Part shown: piece after piece, positions 1 to 6,521 of the stretch
How the letters are laid out: each line of letters starts with the position of its first letter
Numbering within the stretch: position 1 is the first letter of the stretch
Source of the DNA: JAWKWH01 sp041582695
GTDB taxonomy: Bacteria > Pseudomonadota > Alphaproteobacteria > Rhizobiales > Rhizobiaceae
Reading direction: 5' to 3'
Assembly: GCA_041582695.1 (NCBI GenBank)
Contig: JBFIBB010000129.1
Location: 1-9,422, forward strand
DNA: 9,422 nt
Program-made: the position numbers and the translations under genes
Notes under the pieces: generated by a model
Told to the model about the DNA's origin: nothing
Database searches by the model: none
Seen by the model: the letters and a program-made list of their open reading frames with translations, nothing else

Positions 1-588
1 GGTTGCTATTCGACAGGCGCAATCGCGCTGATCCGCCCGCTGACTGCCGCCGGCCTTCTTCCAGCCGACTATCCCGTCACCATCAACGCGGTCTCCGGCT
101 ACACCGGCGGCGGCAAGGCGCTGATCGCGCAGATGGAGGACCAGGGCCGCGACGATGCGATTACGGCCAATCATTTCGCCTACGCGCTGACGCTCGCGCA
201 CAAGCACGTGCCGGAAATCGTCAAACGCGGCGGGCTTTCGCGCAATCCGATCTTTACGCCATCAGTCGGGCGGTTCGCGCAAGGAATGCTGGTCAACGTG
301 CCGCTGTTCAACGACCTGCTTGCCGGCAACCCCTCGCTGGCGGACATTCATGCCGCGCTTGTCGCGCACTACGCCGGACAGGATATCGTTCAAGTCGCGC
401 CGCTGGACAGCGCCTCCGCGATGCCCCGCATCGACGCGGAGGAAATGCGCGGCACAGACGGCATGAAGCTCTATGTGCTCGGCACGGAGGGAAAGGGACA
501 GGCCAACCTGATTGCTTCGCTCGACAATCTCGGCAAGGGAGCGTCGGGCGCTGCCGTCCAGAACCTGGATTTGATGATCAGCGGATAA
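1..588 (+). CDS. argC: N-acetyl-gamma-glutamyl-phosphate reductase, type 2 (3' part; start lies before the window)
   Basis: This enzyme reduces N-acetylglutamyl 5-phosphate to N-acetylglutamate 5-semialdehyde with NADPH, the third step of arginine synthesis, in the cytoplasm. The frame is open from base 1 and gives 195 residues before the TAA. It begins at GCYSTGA, the active-site motif: the Cys at bases 4-6 is the catalytic thiol that forms the thioester intermediate. AVSGYTGGGKALI and the HKHVPEI segment follow, as in the short 'type 2' ArgC of alphaproteobacteria (about 310 residues), so about 115 N-terminal residues with the NADP-binding fold are missing off the left edge. It converges with ctaA, with 11 bases between the two stop codons and no clear terminator. 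Nothing suggests a broken gene. Family call is from motif recognition. Confidence 0.95.
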   Translation, partial: GCYSTGAIALIRPLTAAGLLPADYPVTINAVSGYTGGGKALIAQMEDQGRDDAITANHFAYALTLAHKHVPEIVKRGGLSRNPIFTPSVGRFAQGMLVNVPLFNDLLAGNPSLADIHAALVAHYAGQDIVQVAPLDSASAMPRIDAEEMRGTDGMKLYVLGTEGKGQANLIASLDNLGKGASGAAVQNLDLMISG

Positions 589-599
589 TCCCGTCTGGA

Positions 600-1697
600 T
601 CAGGAAAGAACCCTGACTTCCGTCTCCGGCGGATAGGCGCCCTTCGTTCCGCGCCAGTGCGCACAGGCAAAGCCAAGCACGATAAGCGCCATTCCCTGAT
701 GGACCAGCGCCCAGCCTACCGGCACCTGGTTCACCAGCGTCAGCACGCCTGCGGTCGCCTGCAGCATCACCAGTCCCAGCAGCCAGCGTGCCCGCCTGGC
801 ATGGGTCGATTGAGCGCCGCGATCTCGCATGACCTTGGTCGCATGGACCCAGACAAGTATGACCACGGCATAGGCGCCGAGACGGTGTACGAACTGCACG
901 GTCTTGGGGTTTTCGAAGAAATTGCGCCATGCGGGCTCGATCGCCAGCAGCCCGTCGGGCCACCAGCGCCCGTCCATCTTGGGAAAGGTGTTGTAGGCAA
1001 GGCCGGCATCGAGGCCAGCGACCAATCCGCCGAGATAGATCTGGATCAGGACTGCAAGCACCAGAAATCCTGCAAAACGTTGCGTGGCGCGATCGGCCGC
1101 AATTTCGGTGTGCGGCGCCAGCCCGCGAGCGACAATCGTGATCGCGGCGAAGATGATGCAGGCGAGCGTCAGATGCGTCGCCAGCCGGTACTGGCTGACA
1201 TCGACGCGGTCGACGAGGCCTGAGGCAACCATCCACCAGCCGATCGCTCCCTGAAGAGCGCCAAGCGCCAGGATGCCCAAAAGCTTCGGCTTCAGATGGC
1301 TTTCAATTCGTCCCGTTACCCAGAAGAAAGCGAGAGGCAAGGCAAAGACGAAGCCCACTCCCCGAGCAAGCAGGCGATGGGTCCATTCCCACCAGAAGAT
1401 CGTCTTGAACTCCGAGAGCGTCATTCCCTTGTTGATCTGCTGGTATTCGGGAATCTGGCGGTATTTCTCGAACTCCTCGTCCCATTCGGCGGCCGACAGC
1501 GGCGGAATGACGCCATGGATCGGTTTCCATTCCGTGATCGACAGGCCGGAATCGGTCAACCGCGTCGCTCCGCCGACGAGGACGAGGGCAAACAGCACGG
1601 CCAGCACGAAATAAAGCCATCCGCGCACCAACGCCCTGTTCTGCTTTTCGGCCTGTTTTTGGGCGATCGGCTCTGTCTGCGTTTCAACTGCGGTCAT
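600..1697 (-). CDS. ctaA: Heme A synthase (COX15/CtaA family)
   Basis: Heme A synthase oxidises the C8 methyl of heme O to a formyl group, giving heme A for aa3-type cytochrome c oxidase; it is an inner-membrane protein. The 365-residue product has the hallmark N-terminal segment GGATRLTDSGLSITEWKPI (residues 42-60) after the first membrane helix (26-45), and about eight hydrophobic segments in all. The four His expected as heme ligands are visible: His107 in EWTHR, His175 in RLATHL, His271 in QFVHR and His333 in LVHQ. Length fits the alphaproteobacterial/mitochondrial COX15 type rather than the shorter Bacillus type. The ATG at 1697 has only a weak purine-rich site (GGGAA) upstream; the hydrophilic N-terminus before helix 1 is normal for the family. 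Divergent from the DUF2842 gene and convergent with argC. Confidence 0.96.
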   Translation of the reverse strand: MTAVETQTEPIAQKQAEKQNRALVRGWLYFVLAVLFALVLVGGATRLTDSGLSITEWKPIHGVIPPLSAAEWDEEFEKYRQIPEYQQINKGMTLSEFKTIFWWEWTHRLLARGVGFVFALPLAFFWVTGRIESHLKPKLLGILALGALQGAIGWWMVASGLVDRVDVSQYRLATHLTLACIIFAAITIVARGLAPHTEIAADRATQRFAGFLVLAVLIQIYLGGLVAGLDAGLAYNTFPKMDGRWWPDGLLAIEPAWRNFFENPKTVQFVHRLGAYAVVILVWVHATKVMRDRGAQSTHARRARWLLGLVMLQATAGVLTLVNQVPVGWALVHQGMALIVLGFACAHWRGTKGAYPPETEVRVLS

Positions 1698-1842
1698 TGC
1701 GGTTCCCGGATATTGCCAGCCCGTTGCGACCAGTCGTGCCGGAAACGCCCGCGCCTTTCAAGCCTTGGGCGCGCGTGACATGCCGTCGCGGCGGGGGTTT
1801 GCAGCACTGGCGCGCCAGGCGCAAAGCGGTTACACCGGCCCG
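1698..1842. promoter_or_regulatory. Divergent intergenic region between ctaA and the DUF2842 gene
   Basis: These 145 bases must carry the promoters of both flanking genes if the DUF2842 start is at 1843. I see no convincing -35/-10 pair and no ribosome binding site directly before 1843. A perfect 12-bp palindrome, CTGGCGCGCCAG, lies at 1807-1818; in DNA this GC-rich it may be chance. The region is also open in the DUF2842 frame back to an ATG at 1765, but that upstream stretch lacks family similarity that I recognise. Confidence 0.4.
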
Positions 1843-2058
1843 ATGCCAATCCGCCTGAAAAAATTGATCGGGACATTCCTGCTTGTCGCACTGGTGGTCA
1901 TCTACGCGCTGGTGGCGACAACGATCGCATCTGCCCGGCTCGGAGAATCCGGCCCGCTGGTGCATCTGGCCTATTTTTTCTTCACCGGACTGCTGTGGAT
2001 ACTGCCCGCGATGGTGATCATCCGCTGGATGGTGACAGACAAGCGCCTCAAACGGTAA
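1843..2058 (+). CDS. DUF2842 family small membrane protein
   Basis: A 71-residue protein starting MPIRLKKLIGTFLLV, with two hydrophobic segments (about residues 8-28 and 39-62) joined by a short loop containing ARLGESGPLVHL and ending in a basic tail (DKRLKR). This matches the DUF2842 family, widespread in alphaproteobacteria and of unknown function. I set the start at 1843 because family members begin with a short basic stretch just before the first helix; in-frame ATGs at 1765 and 1780 would add an unrelated Arg/Ala-rich extension. No clear Shine-Dalgarno site precedes any of the three. Its position beside ctaA recurs in Rhizobiales as far as I recall, so a loose link to respiratory-chain assembly is possible but unproven. 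Its last 11 bases overlap the convergent deacetylase gene. Confidence 0.85.
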   Translation: MPIRLKKLIGTFLLVALVVIYALVATTIASARLGESGPLVHLAYFFFTGLLWILPAMVIIRWMVTDKRLKR

Positions 2059-3106
2059 CCAGCCGCCGCCCGTAATTGGCCATCGGCGTCGTAAGTCCCG
2101 ACAGCATGGTGCGTATATGGCCCAGATTCTGGTACCGGCCGTTGACGGATATGCGGGGCAATGCGTGCAGATAGTCCGCATGGCCCTCATGCAGCACGCC
2201 GTGCCGGGTTGTCACCGCGGTCTCGAATCCGGCTTCGCGCGCCATAGACACTTCGCGCGGGCCAACCGCCTTGGCATAACCATAGGGATAGGCCATGTGC
2301 CGCGGTGTCCTGCCGAGTTTTTCGCCAAGTTTCTGCCGCGCGCCTTCAATCTCCGCGAAGGCGGCATCGTCATCTAGTCGTTTCAGATTGTAATGGTGCA
2401 CCGTGTGCGCTCCGATTTCGCCAAGCGGGTGTTCAGCAATCCGGGCTATTTCCTGCCATGTCATCAGCAATTCCCGGCCCGATGCGGCAATATCGATGCC
2501 AGCCAGGCGGGCAAGGCCGGCAAGCGCGGTGATCTGATCGCGCTCGGCAACCTGTTCGGTCAGAAATTCTGTCACGAGGTGGTTGGCATGGATTTTTTCG
2601 GCAACAGAGCCGCATTCGATGTTAAGCGAGCCTCTGGGTGTCGGCAGGCAAACCTGATCGCTTGCCGTCACTATGTCCTCGACAATCTCCCACCACAGCA
2701 CCGCTTTGCCATCCGTCAGCCCCGGCGCAACATGGACGATGAAAGGCGTCTCGTGTTTTTCGAATACCGGCAGCGCCTCGACCAGATTGTCGCGGTAGGC
2801 ATCGTCAAGCGTGATCGTCGCAACGCGTTCGGAGCATGCCCCGCCCTTCAGCCTGTCTGCCATTTCGCTCATCGTCACAAAGCGGTAACCCAAGCGCTTC
2901 ATGTCCGAAATCGTCGCGTCCAGAAATGCAGGCGTCACCATCAGGTGCCGGTTCATGCCGAGCGGTTTGACCGGCCCAGCTGTCACGCGGTGCAGCATCA
3001 GACAGGCGCCTGCCCCGCCCAGAAACGATCGCGTAACCAGAGGCAAGCCGGACAGCCGGGCGGCTGTCAAAACCAGTTTCCGAGCCGCCTCGTGTCTGTC
3101 GATCAT
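2048..3106 (-). CDS. Polysaccharide deacetylase, NodB homology domain (carbohydrate esterase 4)
   Basis: Predicted metal-dependent hydrolase removing N- or O-linked acetyl groups from a polysaccharide; in this locus the likely substrate is the exopolysaccharide or its lipid-linked precursor. Of 352 residues, the NodB motifs are visible: motif 1 as TLDDAYRDN (Asp101 catalytic base, Asp102 metal ligand), motif 2 as HTVHH (His234 and His238, metal ligands) and motif 3 as AYPYG (272-276). All metal residues are kept, although the usual TFDDG reads TLDDA. About 110 residues, including LWWEIVEDIV (137-146), sit between motifs 1 and 2, as in the longer subfamily found in polysaccharide loci. No signal peptide is evident, so the compartment is uncertain. 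The ATG at 3106 has a good upstream site (AAAGGTGA, 3118-3111). Divergent from the acyltransferase and overlapping the DUF2842 gene tail by 11 bases. Confidence 0.9.
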   Translation of the reverse strand: MIDRHEAARKLVLTAARLSGLPLVTRSFLGGAGACLMLHRVTAGPVKPLGMNRHLMVTPAFLDATISDMKRLGYRFVTMSEMADRLKGGACSERVATITLDDAYRDNLVEALPVFEKHETPFIVHVAPGLTDGKAVLWWEIVEDIVTASDQVCLPTPRGSLNIECGSVAEKIHANHLVTEFLTEQVAERDQITALAGLARLAGIDIAASGRELLMTWQEIARIAEHPLGEIGAHTVHHYNLKRLDDDAAFAEIEGARQKLGEKLGRTPRHMAYPYGYAKAVGPREVSMAREAGFETAVTTRHGVLHEGHADYLHALPRISVNGRYQNLGHIRTMLSGLTTPMANYGRRLVTV

Positions 3107-3119
3107 TCATTCACCTTTT

Positions 3120-3151
3120 ATGGTTAGTCTCGACAAAAAGCCCGTAACCAT
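3120..3151. repeat. 7-bp inverted repeat, candidate operator
   Basis: ATGGTTA at 3120-3126 and TAACCAT at 3145-3151 are perfect inverted copies 18 bases apart. Each arm differs by one base from the CtrA half-site TTAACCAT known from alphaproteobacteria (gTAACCAT and, on the other strand, cTAACCAT). The spacer is too long and the arms too short for a good terminator, and no T tract follows. That it is a protein-binding site is inference. Confidence 0.4.
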
Positions 3152-3177
3152 CTGTGTTCGCGAGAAGCATACGCCAC

Positions 3178-3182
3178 AAGGA
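3178..3182 (+). promoter_or_regulatory. Ribosome binding site of the acyltransferase gene
   Basis: AAGGA lies seven bases before the ATG at 3190. This supports the start at 3190 over the in-frame ATG at 3235. Confidence 0.7.
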
Positions 3183-3189
3183 TTGAGAC

Positions 3190-4356
3190 ATGGTTGACGC
3201 CGCAGGCGTTACTACACCCATTGCGGATGGCCCTATGCGGCTGACGCCAGCGGTCCATACGGACCAGGAAAGCGCGGGCATTCACGCGGCCGCCTGCGAA
3301 GGCATTTGTCCCGCACCGGCACAGCACCCCGCCTGGGTATCGAACTGGATCAGGCATTCGGGCACCGAAACGTTCGTCGCGGCGCTGCACGACGAAAACG
3401 GCCGCGCCGTCCTTTCCCTGCCGCTCGAGGTTGTTTCGTCAAATTCGGTGAAATCGGCCCGCTTCATGTCGGGCCCGCATGCCAACGGCAATTTCCCGGC
3501 GATTGCCGCGCGCGCGCCGGCAATCGCCAAGGCTGATCTCGCGCGATTGGCCGACTGTATCAGCCGGGCGCGGCCCGATCTCGACCTGCTGTTTCTCGAG
3601 CGCCAGACAGACGAAATCGACGGCAAGCGGAATCCGTTTCTGGATTTTCCGCATACGGCGAGCCCGAACCCGGTGCTGGCGGTCAGCCTTGAGGGCGGTT
3701 TCGACGAACTGCTGCTCCGCTCCAGCGGCAAGCGCAAACGCAAGAAACATCGTGCGCAGCGGCGGAAATTCGAAGCGCTCGGCGATTGGCGCCACTACCG
3801 GGCCGAAACCCCGGACGAAGTGGAGAGGCTTATCGAAGAATTCTTCGCAATGAAGCAAGAGCGCTTTCGCCGCCTCGGCATTTTCAACACGTTTGCCGAT
3901 GAAGGAGTGCGGCGCTTCTTCCGCACCCTGTTTGGCGAGGCTGTGCTGCAACCGGAACCGTCATTCGTGCTGGACGGGCTTGAAGTGGCGGGTAAGCTGC
4001 GCGCAGTCACCGGCAGCAGCATCCGCGCCAACCGGATTGTCTGCGAGTTTTCGTCCTTCGCCGATGATGAGGCCGCCCATGCCAGCCCGGGCGATTTTCT
4101 CTTTTTCGAGAACATCCGTGCGGCCTGCGAAGCCGGTATGGATGTCTATGACTTCAGCATTGGCGACGAACCCTACAAGCGGGTGTGGTGCGACATTACC
4201 GAAATACATTTCGACTGCGCTATCCCTCTCACTACGAAGGGCCGGCTGGCGGCCATCGGCTACAGGGCCGCGTCCGAAGCAAAGAGGCTGCTCAAGTCCA
4301 ACGACGCCCTCTGGCGAGCCGCGAAAAAAATCCGCCGGTCTGTGTCCGGCGGATAG
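3190..4356 (+). CDS. GNAT-family acyltransferase, CelD/BcsL type (polysaccharide-associated)
   Basis: A 388-residue cytoplasmic protein of the CelD/BcsL group (Acetyltransf_6, GNAT fold). Members sit in cellulose and exopolysaccharide loci and are thought to acylate sugars or sugar precursors; the actual substrate cannot be read from the sequence. Seen directly: an N-terminal half with HPAWVSNWIRH (46-56), the very basic stretch SGKRKRKKHRAQRRK (179-193) that opens the C-terminal GNAT domain, the MKQERFRRLGIFNTF helix (221-235), and the closing segment YDFSIGDEPYKRVWCD (320-335) typical of the family. The last residues (KSNDALWRAAKKIRRS) are a basic helix. Divergent from the deacetylase, which could remove what this enzyme adds. 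Oddity: its final eight codons and stop also form a terminator hairpin for the gene on the other strand. Confidence 0.87.
   Translation: MVDAAGVTTPIADGPMRLTPAVHTDQESAGIHAAACEGICPAPAQHPAWVSNWIRHSGTETFVAALHDENGRAVLSLPLEVVSSNSVKSARFMSGPHANGNFPAIAARAPAIAKADLARLADCISRARPDLDLLFLERQTDEIDGKRNPFLDFPHTASPNPVLAVSLEGGFDELLLRSSGKRKRKKHRAQRRKFEALGDWRHYRAETPDEVERLIEEFFAMKQERFRRLGIFNTFADEGVRRFFRTLFGEAVLQPEPSFVLDGLEVAGKLRAVTGSSIRANRIVCEFSSFADDEAAHASPGDFLFFENIRAACEAGMDVYDFSIGDEPYKRVWCDITEIHFDCAIPLTTKGRLAAIGYRAASEAKRLLKSNDALWRAAKKIRRSVSGG
4324..4354 (-). terminator. Rho-independent terminator of the co-polymerase gene (minus strand)
   Basis: Bases 4330-4338 (ATCCGCCGG) and 4346-4354 (CCGGCGGAT) form a perfect 9-bp GC-rich stem with a 7-base loop. 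On the minus strand the stem is followed by a run of T (complement of the seven A at 4324-4330, the first of which closes the stem). It lies 28 bases past the stop of the minus-strand gene ending at 4383. The plus strand has no T tract after the hairpin, so it should work in one direction only. It lies within the last codons and the first stop base of the acyltransferase gene. Confidence 0.85.
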
Positions 4357-4382
4357 GGTATCACGCTATCAGTGACATTCGA

Positions 4383-6521
4383 TCACGCAGCCGAGCGATC
4401 GTCGGCTGGGGGCCGTGGCGGATTGTAGCCCACGGGGCTCACCAACAGCAGGTCGTTATATCCGTTGGCTCGCAATTCATTTGCTGCCGACCTGACCGCC
4501 TCATCGGCCGGTTCGATGGCGCTGATCATCACCTCGGAGCCCGGCGCAACCAGCCTGCGCACGCCCTCGGCATCGGCCGGGCCGCATTCGACGACGACCA
4601 TGTCATAGGCGGTGGTCAACGAATTCATGATGATCGGCAGACGTTCGATGGCGCGCATTGCGCGCGCGGCGCTGGCTGTGCCGGACGGAATTACGTCGCA
4701 CTCCGAATAATGGTCCGAATGGATAACGTCCGTGAACTGCGCTTCCGACGCGAGCAGGTTGGTGATGCCGGGCAGCATTGCGCCGTTGAGCATCGGCCGC
4801 GATGCTACCCCGTTGGCCGTGAGATCGAGCAGCAGAACGCGCAGGCCTGAATCGGCTACTTCGCGCGCGATGAGAACCGATGTCGCCGCCGCTTCGTCGC
4901 CCTCCGGTGAAACGATTATCGCACGGCTCGCGCCCCCGGCGATCAGACGGTCCGCCACGACCTCGATGGAAAGCTCATCGACCGGTTCGCCAATTGGCGG
5001 TATGGTAGGTGCCTGTTCCGGCGCAGTCGCCACTATGTTTTCGCGAACCGGGGATACCGCCTCGCTTTCAACACCCGGCGCATTCATCCGCACCGTCGAA
5101 ACCGGAATGTGGGCGGCATGGCGTTCGCGCATGGCGCGACCGGAGAACAGTTCGCGCAACAACGCGGCAAGGATCATGATCAGGATCGTGCCTGCAAATG
5201 CCGAAGCTGCAATCGGAATGAATTTCGGAAAGTACGGCTCGGCGGGAACGGTTGCTTCCTGAAAAATACGCGCGTCGGCAGGCAGATAGTTGCGGTCGCG
5301 CCGCGATGCCGCTTCGCGGTACCGCGTTAGGTAGGATTCCAGCAGCTCGCGTTGCGCGGCGGCTTCGCGCTCAAGGGCGCGCAACTCCACTTGCTCCTCG
5401 CCTGCCCGGGCGGATTCAGCCTTGAGCTTGTTCAGGTCGGCAACCAGTTCCCGCTCGCGGATGCGCGAGGTCTCCGCTTCGGTTTGCAGGCTGCTGATCA
5501 ATTTGCGCGCCTCGGCGTTGATCTGACGGTCAAGGTCGACAAGTTGCGATTTCAGCGACTTGATCCGCGGATGATTGTCGAGGAGCGTCGTCGACAGGTC
5601 GGCGATATCGGCTTTCAATTCAACCTGCCGCTCGCGCAGGCGCTGTATCAGCGGCGATTCCAGCACATCGGGAAAGCTGTCGGCGGAAATGCCGCTTTCG
5701 AGCGCCTTGCCAACGGCAATCGCTTTTGCCTCGGCTGACGAACGCGCGGCGCGCACGCGCGAAAGTTCGGTCGACAGTTCCGACAGCTGCTGGGTCGCGA
5801 GCGGCGCGTCGTCCTGGCCGACCAAAATATCAGACTCTGCGCGGAACGACGCAACCTTGGCCTCGGCCTCGCGTACACGGGCGCGCAGGTCATTGATTTC
5901 GAGTTCCAACCATTCGGTCGCATCTGTGTTTGATTGCTGTTTTGCCTCGCGCTGCAGATTGACATAGGCCTCGGCGATCGCGCTTGGCACGGCGGCAGCC
6001 AACTGGCGGTCCCTGGAAGAGAATTCGACCACGATGACGCGCGAATCGGCAACGTGATAAACCGTCAGCTTCTCGCGAAGCGCCTTCAACACCCGTTCTT
6101 CCGCGGGAATTTCGCCCGGATTGCTCTTCAACCCGAAGAGAACCAAGAGCCGGCCCAACGACGACATCCCGGCCGACTCGTCGAATTCAGCGCGGCTGGC
6201 AAGGTCGAGCTTGATTGCGACCTTCTTGAGAAGGTCAGCGGAGGTGATCAATTCGACCTGACTGGCCACCCCTTCCTTGTCTAGAATAGGCCGCTCGTTT
6301 TGCGCATTGTTGTCAGGGCGCGTGTATACGGATTCGCGTGTTTCGATGAGGATCCTGGTTTCGGCCTTGAATTTGGCGGGCACGAGCCAGGCAATGGCAA
6401 GCGCTACCGCGGTCACCGCGATCGCGGTCACCAGTATGCGCAACCAATTGCCGGCGATGTTGGCAAACAACTTGCCGAGATCGACATCTATATCTGAATC
6501 GACGGTTTGAACGCCCGACAT
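4383..6521 (-). CDS. Exopolysaccharide co-polymerase, Wzz/GumC family with degenerate BY-kinase-like domain
   Basis: Inner-membrane polysaccharide co-polymerase (PCP-2 type) that would set chain length and contact the outer-membrane exporter. Counting 712 residues from the start at 6521: short cytoplasmic N-terminus, helix 1 (27-47), a Wzz periplasmic region, a long coiled coil (about 199-384) with a GNVR-like DNHPRI segment, a Pro-rich stretch EPYFPKFIP before helix 2 (434-456), then a linker and a C-terminal domain (514-699) with the fold pattern of a bacterial tyrosine kinase. There the Walker A lysine is absent (Thr547 where Lys is expected, in GDEAAATS), Walker A' reads LLLDLTAN (second Asp lost), and Walker B ends in Glu645, not Asp. 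No Tyr-rich tail is present. It therefore probably does not hydrolyse ATP. The 6521 start is preferred over an ATG at 6554 because of its ribosome binding site. Confidence 0.9.
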   Translation of the reverse strand: MSGVQTVDSDIDVDLGKLFANIAGNWLRILVTAIAVTAVALAIAWLVPAKFKAETRILIETRESVYTRPDNNAQNERPILDKEGVASQVELITSADLLKKVAIKLDLASRAEFDESAGMSSLGRLLVLFGLKSNPGEIPAEERVLKALREKLTVYHVADSRVIVVEFSSRDRQLAAAVPSAIAEAYVNLQREAKQQSNTDATEWLELEINDLRARVREAEAKVASFRAESDILVGQDDAPLATQQLSELSTELSRVRAARSSAEAKAIAVGKALESGISADSFPDVLESPLIQRLRERQVELKADIADLSTTLLDNHPRIKSLKSQLVDLDRQINAEARKLISSLQTEAETSRIRERELVADLNKLKAESARAGEEQVELRALEREAAAQRELLESYLTRYREAASRRDRNYLPADARIFQEATVPAEPYFPKFIPIAASAFAGTILIMILAALLRELFSGRAMRERHAAHIPVSTVRMNAPGVESEAVSPVRENIVATAPEQAPTIPPIGEPVDELSIEVVADRLIAGGASRAIIVSPEGDEAAATSVLIAREVADSGLRVLLLDLTANGVASRPMLNGAMLPGITNLLASEAQFTDVIHSDHYSECDVIPSGTASAARAMRAIERLPIIMNSLTTAYDMVVVECGPADAEGVRRLVAPGSEVMISAIEPADEAVRSAANELRANGYNDLLLVSPVGYNPPRPPADDRSAA

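Larger units (their letters stand above)
3107..3189. promoter_or_regulatory. Divergent promoter region, deacetylase / acyltransferase
   Basis: Only 83 bases separate the two start codons, so the two promoters must overlap or lie back to back. The region is richer in A and T than its surroundings and holds a perfect dyad, ATGGTTA-N18-TAACCAT (3120-3151), placed between the two ribosome binding sites. The symmetry makes it a candidate operator acting on both genes. No confident -35/-10 pair was identified. Confidence 0.5.

Noticed and set aside
3..1223. Open frame of 406 codons on the plus strand
   Set aside because: It overlaps argC in another phase and ctaA on the opposite strand, is very rich in Arg/Ala/Gln and shows no family pattern: a GC-rich shadow frame. 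The same holds for the 324-codon minus-strand frame at 262-1236.
1807..1818. Perfect 12-bp palindrome CTGGCGCGCCAG
   Set aside because: All-GC core palindromes of this size are expected by chance in such DNA, and nothing else supports an operator here.
2393..3127. Open frame of 244 codons on the plus strand, antisense to the deacetylase
   Set aside because: The deacetylase on the other strand has all its catalytic motifs; this frame has a composition typical of antisense frames and no recognisable motif.
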